Positions 1 through 7,347 of a DNA stretch of 64,000 nt are shown here, in pieces. The translations under genes were made by a program, and so were the position numbers. Under the pieces are notes generated by a model. That model was not told the origin of the DNA. It was given only the letters and a program-made list of their open reading frames with translations, and made no database searches. Each line of letters opens with the position of its first letter. Positions within the stretch are counted from its first letter, which is position 1. This DNA comes from Pseudomonas viridiflava (lineage in GTDB: Bacteria; Pseudomonadota; Gammaproteobacteria; Pseudomonadales; Pseudomonadaceae): the NCBI RefSeq assembly GCF_900573885.1, contig NZ_UPSE01000493.1, positions 62,001 through 126,000 of the forward strand. Direction: 5' to 3'.

Positions 1-2
1 AC

Positions 3-629
3 GGTCTGCGTTTTCAGCTCGACCTTGGCCAGAAACAAAACACCGGGCTGTTTCTGGACATGCGTTACGGGCGGCGCTGGGTAAAGGCGCAGGCCGAGGG
101 CAAACGGGTGCTCAATCTGTTCGCCTATACGTGCGGCTTTTCGGTGGCGGCCATTGCCGGTGGCGCCAGCCAAGTGGTCAATCTGGATATGGCCAAAGGC
201 GCGCTCAACCGCGGGCGCGATAACCACCGGTTGAATCAGCAGGATCTCGCCCGGGTGAGTTTTCTTGGCCACGAGCTGTTCAAGTCGTGGAGCACGGTGA
301 AGCGCCACGCGCCGTACGACATGATCATCATCGACCCGCCCACCTTCCAGAAAGGCAGCTTCGCCCTGACCCAGGATTACGGCAAAATCCTGCGCCGTCT
401 GCCCGATCTGCTCAACCCCGGCGGCGTTGTACTGGCCTGCGTGAACGACCCTCACATCGGCCCTGACTTTCTGATCACCAGCATGGCGGAACACGCGCCG
501 GCGCTGCGCTTTGAGCAGCGCCTGGGCAACCCGCCGGAATTCGCCGATGTGCACGAGCACGGCGGACTCAAAGCCCTGGTGTTTCGCCAGGCAAGTGACG
601 CGCAAAAACCCCCGGCACCCGACGCGTAA
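3..629 (+). CDS. Class I SAM-dependent methyltransferase, COG1092/RlmI-like (5' end missing)
   Basis: The frame is already open at the left edge of the window, so the N-terminus lies outside; the in-frame ATG at 60 is internal. The visible part starts with a GLRFQLDLGQK stretch and GLFLDMRYGRRWV, followed by the SAM-binding segment VLNLFAYTCGFSVAA and the catalytic-type motif DPPTFQKGSF. This order is typical of the COG1092 methyltransferases related to RlmI (23S rRNA m5C). The rRNA target is inferred from the family and may differ, because only the catalytic half is visible and the PUA-type N-terminus is not. It reads toward the GST gene with a 44-base gap. Confidence 0.82.
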   Translation, partial: GLRFQLDLGQKQNTGLFLDMRYGRRWVKAQAEGKRVLNLFAYTCGFSVAAIAGGASQVVNLDMAKGALNRGRDNHRLNQQDLARVSFLGHELFKSWSTVKRHAPYDMIIIDPPTFQKGSFALTQDYGKILRRLPDLLNPGGVVLACVNDPHIGPDFLITSMAEHAPALRFEQRLGNPPEFADVHEHGGLKALVFRQASDAQKPPAPDA

Positions 630-673
630 AACCCCTAAGCTGCCTCGCTTGCATTCCCGTAAAGGAGCTCCGC

Positions 674-1372
674 ATGTCTGACTTGTCCGCGTTTCCCATT
701 ACCGCTAAATGGCCGGCGCAGCACCCCGAGCGCATACAGCTGTATTCGCTGCCAACACCCAACGGCGTAAAGGTCTCGATTCTGCTGGAAGAAACCGGGC
801 TGGCATACGAGCCGCACAAGGTGCGGTTTGATCAGAACGATCAACTGTCGGCGGAGTTCTTGTCGCTCAACCCGAACAACAAGATTCCGGCAATTCTCGA
901 CCCCAACGGCCCGGATGGTAAGCCGCTGATGCTGTTCGAGTCCGGTGCGATTCTGCTGTACCTGGCGGACAAGGCAGGCGCGTTTATCCCGAACGATGCG
1001 GCTGCCCGTTACCAGACCATTCAGTGGTTGATGTGGCAAATGGGCGGCGTCGGGCCGATGTTCGGCCAGCTCGGGTTCTTCAACAAATTCGCCGGCAAGG
1101 ATTACGAAGACAAGCGCCCCCGCGACCGTTATGTCGCCGAAAGCAAACGCCTGCTTGGCGTGCTCGATCAGCGTCTGCAAGGCCGCGACTGGATCATGGG
1201 CAGCGAGTACAGCATTGCCGATATCGCCACCTTTCCCTGGGTGCGCAACCTCATCGGTTTTTACGAAGCGGGCGATCTGGTGGGCATTGATAATTTTCCC
1301 GAGGTCACCCGCGTGCTGAACACCTTTCTCCAGCGCCCCGCTGTGATCAAAGGCCTGACGATTCCCGAATGA
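674..1372 (+). CDS. Glutathione S-transferase, YfcG/YghU-like
   Basis: A 232-residue cytosolic enzyme that probably uses glutathione for disulfide reduction or detoxification. The thioredoxin-fold half runs from about residue 20 to 105, with TPNGVKV at 28-34 where Nu-class GSTs hold the thiol, NPNNKIPA at 66-73 with the cis-Pro, and ESGAI at 89-93 binding the gamma-glutamyl group. The all-helical C-terminal half contains FNKFAGKDYEDKRPRDRY, also seen in the YghU/YfcG group. Start: ATG with AAAGGAG about 7 bases upstream. It overlaps the next gene by ATGA, so the two are probably co-translated. The substrate is unknown. Confidence 0.88.
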   Translation: MSDLSAFPITAKWPAQHPERIQLYSLPTPNGVKVSILLEETGLAYEPHKVRFDQNDQLSAEFLSLNPNNKIPAILDPNGPDGKPLMLFESGAILLYLADKAGAFIPNDAAARYQTIQWLMWQMGGVGPMFGQLGFFNKFAGKDYEDKRPRDRYVAESKRLLGVLDQRLQGRDWIMGSEYSIADIATFPWVRNLIGFYEAGDLVGIDNFPEVTRVLNTFLQRPAVIKGLTIPE

Positions 1373-1896
1373 AACCGGTTATTCGTGATGCCCGCGACGA
1401 CGACATGCCGGCGGTGCAGGCCATTTATGCCCAGCACGTGCTCACCGGCATTGCCAGCTTCGAGTTACACGCGCCGAGCCTGGAAGAAATGCGCCGCCGG
1501 CGCGCTGATGTGCTGAGCAACGGCTTGCCGTATCTGGTGGCCGAGCTGGACGGCGAGGTGGCCGGCTATGGCTACGCCACGCTCTACCGTCCGCGCCCGG
1601 CTTACGGCAACACGGTGGAAGACTCCGTGTATGTGAAAGACGGCATGGGCGGGCGCGGTATCGGTCAGGCATTGCTGAGCGAAGTGATCGAGCGCTGCAT
1701 CGCCAACGGTCGCCGGCAGATGGTGGCGGTGATCGGCAACAGTGAAAACCATGGCTCCATCGCTTTGCACACACGCATGGGGTTTCGCCTGGTGGGGGTG
1801 TTCGAGTCGGTGGGGTTCAAGCACGGCCGCTGGGTAGACACCGTGCTGATGCAGCGCCGTCTCGGTGATGGCGCCGATACGCTGCCTGAGGCCTAG
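1369..1896 (+). CDS. GNAT N-acetyltransferase, phosphinothricin/methionine-sulfoximine acetyltransferase-like
   Basis: A 175-residue single-domain acetyltransferase. The acetyl-CoA pyrophosphate loop is at about residues 90-100 (GMGGRGIG), followed by a helix and the NSENHGSIALHTRMGF block, with GVFESVGFKHGRWVDT near the end. This set characterises the Pat/Bar/MddA group, which acetylates phosphinothricin, methionine sulfoximine or related amino-acid analogues. Group membership is clear, but the natural substrate is an inference. It is translationally coupled to the GST gene through a 4-base overlap. Its TAG stop shares the CTAG at 1893-1896 with the stop of the convergent LysR gene. Confidence 0.88.
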   Translation: MKPVIRDARDDDMPAVQAIYAQHVLTGIASFELHAPSLEEMRRRRADVLSNGLPYLVAELDGEVAGYGYATLYRPRPAYGNTVEDSVYVKDGMGGRGIGQALLSEVIERCIANGRRQMVAVIGNSENHGSIALHTRMGFRLVGVFESVGFKHGRWVDTVLMQRRLGDGADTLPEA

Positions 1897-2732
1897 GCGC
1901 TCATCACCTGGTCTTGCAGCAAGGTCAGTAATTCGCGTTGCAAGGCGGTGACCACGCCGCCGCTGACCAGCGCCAGTTCAGTCGGCGCCAGGGCTGGCAT
2001 GTGCTCGCAGAGGTGATGCTCGGCAAGCACGGCGCTGGTGGGCAGCACGGAAATGCCAAGCCCTGAGGTCACGGCCGCCTGGATGCCCGTAAGGCTGTGA
2101 CTGCCGAAGGCGATACGCCAGGGGCGCCTGGCTTTGTCCAGGCTGGCAATAGCGCGCTGGCGATACAGGCACCCTTGTGGAAATAGCGCCAAGGGCACCG
2201 GTTGATCGTTCAACTGCAGCTGTTCGCTTTTCACCCACACCAGGTTTTCCGGCCAACTGGCCAGGCAGTCGCCGCTGCCCGGTTCGCGTTTGATCAGGGC
2301 GATATCCAGCTCGCCGCTCGCCAGTTTTTCACGCAGATCGGTGCTCATGCCGCTGACCGTTTCCAGCCGTGCTTCGGGGCGTGCGTGAGAAAAACCGGCG
2401 AGCAGGGCGGTCATGCGGTGAGCGTCGAAATCTTCCGGAACGCCCAGGCGCAGCGGCAGCAGCGTTCCGTCGTTGGCCAAGGCTTCTTCGGCTTCCTGGG
2501 CCAGGCTCAGCAGGCGCCGGGCGTATTGGGCCAGCAGCTCGCCTTGCGCTGTTGGCGTTACCTGACTGCCGCTGCGGTCGCGCAGCAGCAGGCCATGCCC
2601 GACCGTTTCTTCAAGCCGCCGAATCTGTTGGCTCACTGTCGACTGCGTTCGGTGCACGCGTTCGGCGGCGCGGGTGAAGCTGCCTTCGTCTACCACGCAT
2701 ACCAAGGTTTTGAGCAATTCGAGGTCGAGCAT
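1893..2732 (-). CDS. LysR-family transcriptional regulator
   Basis: A 279-residue LysR-type regulator. The winged helix-turn-helix lies in residues 1-60 (LELLKTLVCVVDEGSFTRAAERVHRTQSTVSQQIRRLEE), and the effector-binding domain follows from about residue 90. It is transcribed away from the haloacid dehalogenase gene, the usual layout for a LysR regulator and its target, with a candidate LysR box in the 110-base gap. The effector is not readable from the sequence. The C-terminus is slightly shorter than the usual 290-300 residues but complete. The stop overlaps the stop of the GNAT gene. Confidence 0.92.
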   Translation of the reverse strand: MLDLELLKTLVCVVDEGSFTRAAERVHRTQSTVSQQIRRLEETVGHGLLLRDRSGSQVTPTAQGELLAQYARRLLSLAQEAEEALANDGTLLPLRLGVPEDFDAHRMTALLAGFSHARPEARLETVSGMSTDLREKLASGELDIALIKREPGSGDCLASWPENLVWVKSEQLQLNDQPVPLALFPQGCLYRQRAIASLDKARRPWRIAFGSHSLTGIQAAVTSGLGISVLPTSAVLAEHHLCEHMPALAPTELALVSGGVVTALQRELLTLLQDQVMSA

Positions 2733-2773
2733 GGCGCAGGTCCGCTTAGTTGTATTTCCACTGAGGTGAAGAG

Positions 2774-2789
2774 GTTAATTTAATTTAAC
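2774..2789. promoter_or_regulatory. Candidate LysR operator between divergent genes
   Basis: Imperfect palindrome GTTAA-N6-TTAAC containing the T-N11-A spacing of LysR boxes (T2775 to A2787). It sits in an A+T-rich patch in the divergent LysR/haloacid dehalogenase spacer. The role as operator is inferred from position and spacing only. Confidence 0.45.
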
Positions 2790-2842
2790 ACTATGAAACA
2801 GCGCTCCTATGCTGCCGGCTCACATTCTTCAGGAGCGGGCCC

Positions 2843-3577
2843 ATGTCCCTTGAACACACGCCTCGGCCGTTGTGGCTGACCTTCGATTGTTACGGCACGC
2901 TGATTCAGTGGGACGAAGGCTTGCTGGCGGCCGTCGGTAAAATGCTCAGCCAGCGCCCCGGCCACGCCATCGAGCCGGCACGTTTTATTGAGGTGTACGA
3001 CCACCACGAACACGCGCTGGAACAAACCCCGCCGCATCGCTCGTTCCGCCATGTCACCCGCGAAGGGCTGCGGTTGGCGATGGAGCAGCTCGGGCTGCCG
3101 TCCCGCCCCGCCGATGGTGAGCTGCTGGCCGACAGTATTTCTGCCATGCCGCCGTTTGCCGAAGTGCCTGCCGCGCTCGCCCGGTTGAAGACCATGGGCT
3201 TCAAGCTGTGCATCGTGTCCAACACGGATGACGACATCATTGCCGGCAACGTCGCCCAGCTTGGCGGGTACATCGACCGGGTGATTACGGCGCAGCAGGC
3301 CGGCGCGTACAAGCCGGCGCCGCGTCTGTTCGAATACGCCCATGAGCAGTTGGGAGTCAGCCGTGACGAGGTGGTGCACATCTGTGCCAGTCCGCATCTG
3401 GACCACGCCGCCGCGCGCGATATGGGCTTTCGTTGTGTGTGGGTGGACCGCGGCACGGGCCGGCAATTGCTGCCCGATTACCGGCCCGACGCCACGGTCG
3501 CAACGCTTGATAAGGTGCCGGACCTGTTCGCCAGCCTAGGCTGGGCGCGGGAGCAAGCGGCAGTGCCGTTTCGATAA
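2843..3577 (+). CDS. Haloacid dehalogenase type II-like HAD hydrolase
   Basis: A 244-residue HAD-superfamily enzyme. The nucleophile motif is FDCYGTL (Asp15), motif II is IVSNTDDD, the motif III lysine lies in GAYKPAPRLF, and a motif IV-like SPHLDHAAARDMGF follows. This pattern and the cap after the first motif match the L-2-haloacid dehalogenase (type II) group, although many members have other hydrolase activities. The usual Ser-Asn-x-x-Asp near motif IV reads SPHLD here. RBS AGGAG lies before the ATG. It is probably controlled by the divergent LysR gene. Confidence 0.8.
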   Translation: MSLEHTPRPLWLTFDCYGTLIQWDEGLLAAVGKMLSQRPGHAIEPARFIEVYDHHEHALEQTPPHRSFRHVTREGLRLAMEQLGLPSRPADGELLADSISAMPPFAEVPAALARLKTMGFKLCIVSNTDDDIIAGNVAQLGGYIDRVITAQQAGAYKPAPRLFEYAHEQLGVSRDEVVHICASPHLDHAAARDMGFRCVWVDRGTGRQLLPDYRPDATVATLDKVPDLFASLGWAREQAAVPFR

Positions 3578-3612
3578 AGCCTGAACCATTTGCCTGACCT
3601 CGCACTCAAGTT

Positions 3613-3646
3613 TTATAGGCCCCACGTAGGAATCGAGGGGCCATAA
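3613..3646. other. Inverted repeat upstream of the membrane-protein gene
   Basis: TTAT-a-GGCCCC pairs with GGGGCC-ATAA over a 13-base loop. It could terminate the dehalogenase transcript or form a leader hairpin for the next gene. No T-run follows, so termination is uncertain. Confidence 0.35.
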
Positions 3647-3671
3647 AGCGCAACGCGTGAGGAAAACAATA

Positions 3672-4559
3672 ATGCTGAATTCAGATGCTTATGTAGCTGC
3701 CTTGGATGAATCTTCCACCGCCTCCGGAGTTTCCTGGGCGGCGGTGTTTGCTGGTGCGGTCGCAGCCGCGGCGCTGTCGCTGATCTTGCTGCTGCTTGGC
3801 TCGGGTCTTGGCTTTTCGGCGATCTCGCCGTGGGCGGACAAGGGCATGAGCGCAGAGGGCTTGGGCATTTCAGCGATTATCTGGCTGGCCTTTACCCAAT
3901 TGGTCGCCGCTGCCATGGGCGGTTATCTGGCGGGCCGACTGCGTAAGCGCTGGGCGACCCTGCATGATGACGAAGTGTATTTCCGCGACACCGCGCACGG
4001 CTTCCTGGCCTGGTCGGTGGCAACCCTGCTGATGGCCTCGTTGATGGTCGGTTCGGTCAGCAGCCTGGTCGGTGGCACCGCGCAAGTAGGCGCGACGCTC
4101 AGCAACAGCCCGGCTACCCAAGACATGGCGAACGCCGACAACAGCGACAGTTACTTCATTGACGTGCTGTTCCGCGACAGCCGCGGTGCTCCCGTCACTC
4201 AGGACGCTGCTCACGACGTAGCCGCGCGCATTTTTGCCCGCAACCTGGCTTCCACAGACGGCGCCTTGAATGCCGACGACCGTGCTTACCTGAGCCAGTT
4301 GGTGGCCCAGCGTACCGACCTCAGTCAGGCCGACGCACAAGCTCGCGTCGATGCCGTTTATGGTCAGGCGCGTCAGGCTGTGCAAGACCTGAAAGTGGCT
4401 GCTGATGCCGCCAAGAAAGCCGCAACCCACGCCACCCTGTGGATGTTCGTTGCCCTGTTGATTGGCGCCTTCGTGGCCAGCTTCGCTGCCATTTTCGGTG
4501 GCCGTAGCCGTGACGCCGTAGTGATTGTCGACGACCGTCGCACCACCACGCTTCGCTAA
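3672..4559 (+). CDS. Conserved hypothetical inner-membrane protein
   Basis: The ATG at 3672 is preferred because GAGG lies 9 bases upstream; a GTG at 3657 would add five residues (295 versus 300). Three hydrophobic segments sit near residues 19-45, 63-86 and 108-132. A soluble, probably periplasmic, region of about 110 residues follows (approximately 140-248), then a last membrane segment near 255-275 and a short charged tail. I do not recognise a named family with certainty. It is followed by the 23-residue membrane ORF at 4595, with which it may be co-transcribed up to the terminator at 4678. Confidence 0.8.
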   Translation: MLNSDAYVAALDESSTASGVSWAAVFAGAVAAAALSLILLLLGSGLGFSAISPWADKGMSAEGLGISAIIWLAFTQLVAAAMGGYLAGRLRKRWATLHDDEVYFRDTAHGFLAWSVATLLMASLMVGSVSSLVGGTAQVGATLSNSPATQDMANADNSDSYFIDVLFRDSRGAPVTQDAAHDVAARIFARNLASTDGALNADDRAYLSQLVAQRTDLSQADAQARVDAVYGQARQAVQDLKVAADAAKKAATHATLWMFVALLIGAFVASFAAIFGGRSRDAVVIVDDRRTTTLR

Positions 4560-4594
4560 TCAGCAGTCATCCCTTTTCTGCAAGGAGAACAACA

Positions 4595-4666
4595 ATGCGC
4601 TCACTACTGCTCTGGTTTCTCGGTATCCCAATTCCAATCATCATTTTGATTGCTCTGCTGACATAG
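4595..4666 (+). CDS. 23-residue single-span membrane microprotein
   Basis: A short ORF with a strong ribosome site (AAGGAG, 7 bases before the ATG). It encodes 23 residues beginning MRSLLLWFLGIPIP and ending in IIILIALLT, so nearly the whole product is one hydrophobic helix with a kink-forming PIP. A rho-independent terminator begins 11 bases after its stop. It therefore has initiation, coding and termination signals of its own or ends the transcript of the gene at 3672. Peptides of this kind occur in pseudomonads as unannotated small proteins; function unknown. Confidence 0.65.
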   Translation: MRSLLLWFLGIPIPIIILIALLT

Positions 4667-4677
4667 CAGAAAACCCG

Positions 4678-4703
4678 GGGGCGCTTTTGCGCCCCTTTTT
4701 CTT
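4678..4703 (+). terminator. Rho-independent terminator
   Basis: Stem GGGGCGC / GCGCCCC with a TTTT loop, followed by TTTTTCTT. It ends the membrane-protein and microprotein transcript. Confidence 0.85.
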
Positions 4704-4720
4704 AAAAGGAGAAACACCCC

Positions 4721-5014
4721 ATGGCGACTCCTGTGATCCATTACAAAACCGCTGGTCATCTAGCCTGCGGCCGGGAAACCGGCCAGCTCGCTGCGACCAC
4801 GGAATTGGCGCGGGTGAAATGCCGTACCTGTCGAAACTCCGAGGCGTTCAAAAGTGCGCGCAAAGACACCCGCAATGCGGCGCGTCGTGCGGCACGCAAA
4901 GCCAAGGCCACCCACAGTTCTCTCGACTGGCGCGCAGGATGGCGCGAGCAGATTGGCGCGTTGCCCGGCCACAACCGACTACCCCGTGGTTTCGGCAGCC
5001 AGCCGTTTGTGTAA
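4721..5014 (+). CDS. Small basic Cys-containing hypothetical protein
   Basis: 97 residues, with AAAAGGAG before the ATG. The N-terminal third holds His7, His13, Cys16 and a Cys34-x2-Cys37 pair, which could bind a metal. Residues 45-65 form an Arg/Lys/Ala-rich helix (AARRAARKAKA) that could contact nucleic acid. No named family is recognised. It sits between two terminators, so it is a monocistronic unit. The metal and nucleic-acid roles are inferences from composition. Confidence 0.7.
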   Translation: MATPVIHYKTAGHLACGRETGQLAATTELARVKCRTCRNSEAFKSARKDTRNAARRAARKAKATHSSLDWRAGWREQIGALPGHNRLPRGFGSQPFV

Positions 5015-5034
5015 GCAGTAACTGATGGGGAAGG

Positions 5035-5066
5035 GGCCCGGCAGGCGACTGTCGGGCCTTTTCTTT
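5035..5066 (+). terminator. Rho-independent terminator
   Basis: Stem GGCCCGGCAG / CTGTCGGGCC (one G-T pair) followed by TTTTCTTTT, placed 20 bases after the stop of the 97-residue gene. Confidence 0.8.
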
Positions 5067-5109
5067 TGTGCAGTAAACTTCGCAGTCTCCAGCAGCGGTA
5101 GAGCGAACC

Positions 5110-5451
5110 ATGAGCGACGAATTGCAGATTGAAGACCTGACCCTCGGGGACGGCAAAACCGCCGTAAAGGGCGCGCTGATCACCACGCACTACCGTGGCT
5201 TTCTCGACGACGGGAGCGAATTCGACTCGTCCCATTCGCGCGACAAACCATTCCAGTGCGTGATCGGCACCGGCCGCGTGATCAAAGGGTGGGACCAGGG
5301 CCTGGTGGGCATGCGCGTTGGCGGTAAGCGCATGCTGCAGGTTCCGGCGCATCTGGCTTATGGCGAGCGCGGCATGGGCTCGCGGGTGCCGGCAAACGCC
5401 AACCTGCGTTTCGAAATCGAGCTGCTCGAAGTGCTCACGCGCGACGACTGA
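5110..5451 (+). CDS. FKBP-type peptidyl-prolyl cis-trans isomerase
   Basis: A 113-residue single FKBP domain without signal peptide, so cytoplasmic. Recognised by HYRGFLDDGSEFDSS, the active-site run FQCVIGTGRVIKGWDQGLVGMRVGGKRMLQVPAHLAYGERG, and the closing strand LRFEIELLEV. It catalyses proline isomerisation during folding. RBS GAGCG before the ATG is weak. It has its own short unit between the terminator at 5035 and the transporter gene. Confidence 0.92.
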   Translation: MSDELQIEDLTLGDGKTAVKGALITTHYRGFLDDGSEFDSSHSRDKPFQCVIGTGRVIKGWDQGLVGMRVGGKRMLQVPAHLAYGERGMGSRVPANANLRFEIELLEVLTRDD

Positions 5452-5533
5452 AAACCGGTGCTCTGCCGTTGTCTAACCCGCGTGCTTGAGCGGCGCGGGT
5501 ATACTGCCGGCCTTTGTCGATGAGGATGGTGCG

Positions 5534-6280
5534 GTGCTGGATATCGTGAGCTTTGTTTTACTCGGTATGGCCATGGGCACCATGGGCGGCCTGTTCGGTA
5601 TTGGCGGCGGGCTGGTGACCATTCCGATGCTGGGCGTGCTGTTCAATCTCGATCAGCAACTGGCGCAGGGCACTGCACTGCTGATGGTGTTGCCCAATGT
5701 GCTGCTGGCGCTGTGGCGCTACAACCAGCGCAACCGGATCGTGCCACGCAACGCCCTGATGCTTATCGTGCCGAGCTTCTGCCTCGCCTGGCTGACCTCG
5801 CTGTTTGCCGTACGCCTCGACCCGCAGGTGATGCGTATCGCCTTCGTAGGCTTCCTGCTGTTGCTGGTGCTGTTCAACGTCGGCCAGATGTTCTGGCACA
5901 AACCCACTGGCGTACGAGAACTGCGCCACGAGAACCGCCTGTGGCTGTTGGGCGCATTGTCGGGTATGACCGGCGGCCTGTTCGGTGTGGGCGGCGGCGT
6001 GGTGGCAACGCCCGTGCTGACCAGCCTGTTCGGCGCCAGCCAGGTGGTGGCGCAAGGGCTGGCACTCGCGCTGGCGGCGCCTTCCACGGGCATCACGCTG
6101 GTGACCTATGCGGTGCATGACCATGTGAACTGGGCGATGGGCATTCCGTTGGCAGTGGGCGGTTTGCTCAGCATCAGTTGGGGCGTGCGCCTGGCCCATG
6201 CGCTGCCGGAACGGGTGCTGCGCTCGCTGTTCTGTGTGTTCCTGGTGCTATGCGGCGCGCTGCTGCTAATGAAGGTGTAG
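5534..6280 (+). CDS. TauE/SafE-family permease (sulfite/organosulfonate exporter-like)
   Basis: The GTG at 5534 is chosen because GAGG lies 8 bases upstream and the membrane domain begins at once (MLDIVSFVLLGMAMG); an upstream ATG at 5486 has no comparable support. The 248-residue protein has about eight membrane segments in two halves, each with the family motif: GGLFGIGGGLVTIPML in the first and GGLFGVGGGVVATPVL in the second. The substrate within TauE/SafE is not readable. It is followed after 2 bases by the EamA transporter. Confidence 0.85.
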   Translation: MLDIVSFVLLGMAMGTMGGLFGIGGGLVTIPMLGVLFNLDQQLAQGTALLMVLPNVLLALWRYNQRNRIVPRNALMLIVPSFCLAWLTSLFAVRLDPQVMRIAFVGFLLLLVLFNVGQMFWHKPTGVRELRHENRLWLLGALSGMTGGLFGVGGGVVATPVLTSLFGASQVVAQGLALALAAPSTGITLVTYAVHDHVNWAMGIPLAVGGLLSISWGVRLAHALPERVLRSLFCVFLVLCGALLLMKV

Positions 6281-6282
6281 GC

Positions 6283-7188
6283 ATGACGGAGCAACCCCGC
6301 GAGCAACGCTGGCATCACCTGTTTCCGCTGATCACCGTGCTGATCTGGAGCGGCAACACGCTGGTGACGAAGCTGTCGTCAGGCCTGATCGCCCCGCCGT
6401 CGATCACGTTTTATCGCTGGGCGTTGGCCTTTTTGCTGTTGTCGCTGTTCATGCTGCCCGGCGCGTGGCGCGCGCGTCGGCAACTGCTCGGCCTGTGGCC
6501 GAAACTGATGACACTCGGCCTGCTGGGCATGTTGGTGTACCAGGGCCTGGCGTATTACGCAGCGGCCACCACCAGCGCCACCAATATGGGCATTCTGATT
6601 GCCCTGTCGCCGCTGTTGTCTTCGCTGTTTGCCAGCGTGCTTACCGATGAGCGCCTGACGCAGGGCGCGCTGGCCGGTGGCGTGGTGTCGTTTGCTGGCG
6701 TGTTGTGGTTGATCAGCGGCGGCCAGCCGCAGGCGCTGGTGAATTTTCATTTGAGCCCCGGCGATGCCCTGATGTTGCTGGCCGTGATGGCTAACGCGTT
6801 GTATGGGGTGTTGCTGCGCCGCTGGAATTTCGACCTCAGCCGCTGGCTGCAACTGTATGTGCAGATCGGCTGTGCCCTGCTGTTTTTGACGCCGTGGTTT
6901 CTGCTGACCGAGCCGTCGCCGCTGACTGCGGAGAATCTGCCGCTGGTGCTGTATGCCGGCACGTTGGCGTCCATTGGCGCGCCGTGGTTGTGGATCAAGG
7001 GCATCCAGACGTTGGGGCCGGCGCGGGCCAGCTTGTACATGAACCTGATGCCCGTGATGGTCGCCGTGGCCGCCATGTGGCTGCTGGATGAAGCGCTGGG
7101 CTGGCACCATCTGGTCGGCGGCGGGCTGGCCTTGGCGGGCGTGTGGCTCGGGCAGAGTTTGCGCAAACCGCTGCGCCAGAGCGCCTGA
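6283..7188 (+). CDS. EamA/DMT-family transporter
   Basis: A 301-residue integral membrane protein of the drug/metabolite transporter superfamily, with about ten hydrophobic helices in two EamA repeats (about residues 15-145 and 160-292). The start is the ATG two bases after the preceding stop; the frame is open further upstream inside the TauE gene, but that part has no start signal. TSATNMGILIALSPLLSSLFA and GPARASLYMNLMPVMVAVAAMWLLDE are typical of the family. Probably an exporter of metabolites or amino acids; substrate unknown. Probably co-transcribed with the TauE gene. Confidence 0.87.
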   Translation: MTEQPREQRWHHLFPLITVLIWSGNTLVTKLSSGLIAPPSITFYRWALAFLLLSLFMLPGAWRARRQLLGLWPKLMTLGLLGMLVYQGLAYYAAATTSATNMGILIALSPLLSSLFASVLTDERLTQGALAGGVVSFAGVLWLISGGQPQALVNFHLSPGDALMLLAVMANALYGVLLRRWNFDLSRWLQLYVQIGCALLFLTPWFLLTEPSPLTAENLPLVLYAGTLASIGAPWLWIKGIQTLGPARASLYMNLMPVMVAVAAMWLLDEALGWHHLVGGGLALAGVWLGQSLRKPLRQSA

Positions 7189-7199
7189 CGTTCTGTTTG

Positions 7200-7229
7200 C
7201 GCGGGCGTTCGGCCCGCGTGATTTTCTTT
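7200..7229 (+). terminator. Rho-independent terminator before hut genes
   Basis: Stem CGCGGGC / GCCCGCG over a 5-base loop, followed by TGATTTTCTTTC. It separates the transporter unit from the hut unit. A second GC hairpin follows around 7254-7267. Confidence 0.6.
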
Positions 7230-7284
7230 CCTTTTCGGTTTCTTCAAGGCGCGGGCTTTTCAGCCCGGGCGACTGCGTGCTTTA

Positions 7285-7298
7285 CTTGTACATACAAG
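7285..7298. promoter_or_regulatory. HutC-type operator upstream of hutU
   Basis: Perfect 6-bp arms CTTGTA-CA-TACAAG, 50 bases before the hutU start. HutC, the GntR-family urocanate-responsive repressor of pseudomonad hut operons, binds a site of this CTTGTA...TACAAG type. A weak GG-N10-GC sigma-54-like element lies just upstream (7267-7280). Assignment to HutC is by motif resemblance and position. Confidence 0.6.
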
Positions 7299-7347
7299 TT
7301 CGTACGAGTTGTCTTTTTCTTCGCCTGCGGGCGTCAGGGAGCCTTTC

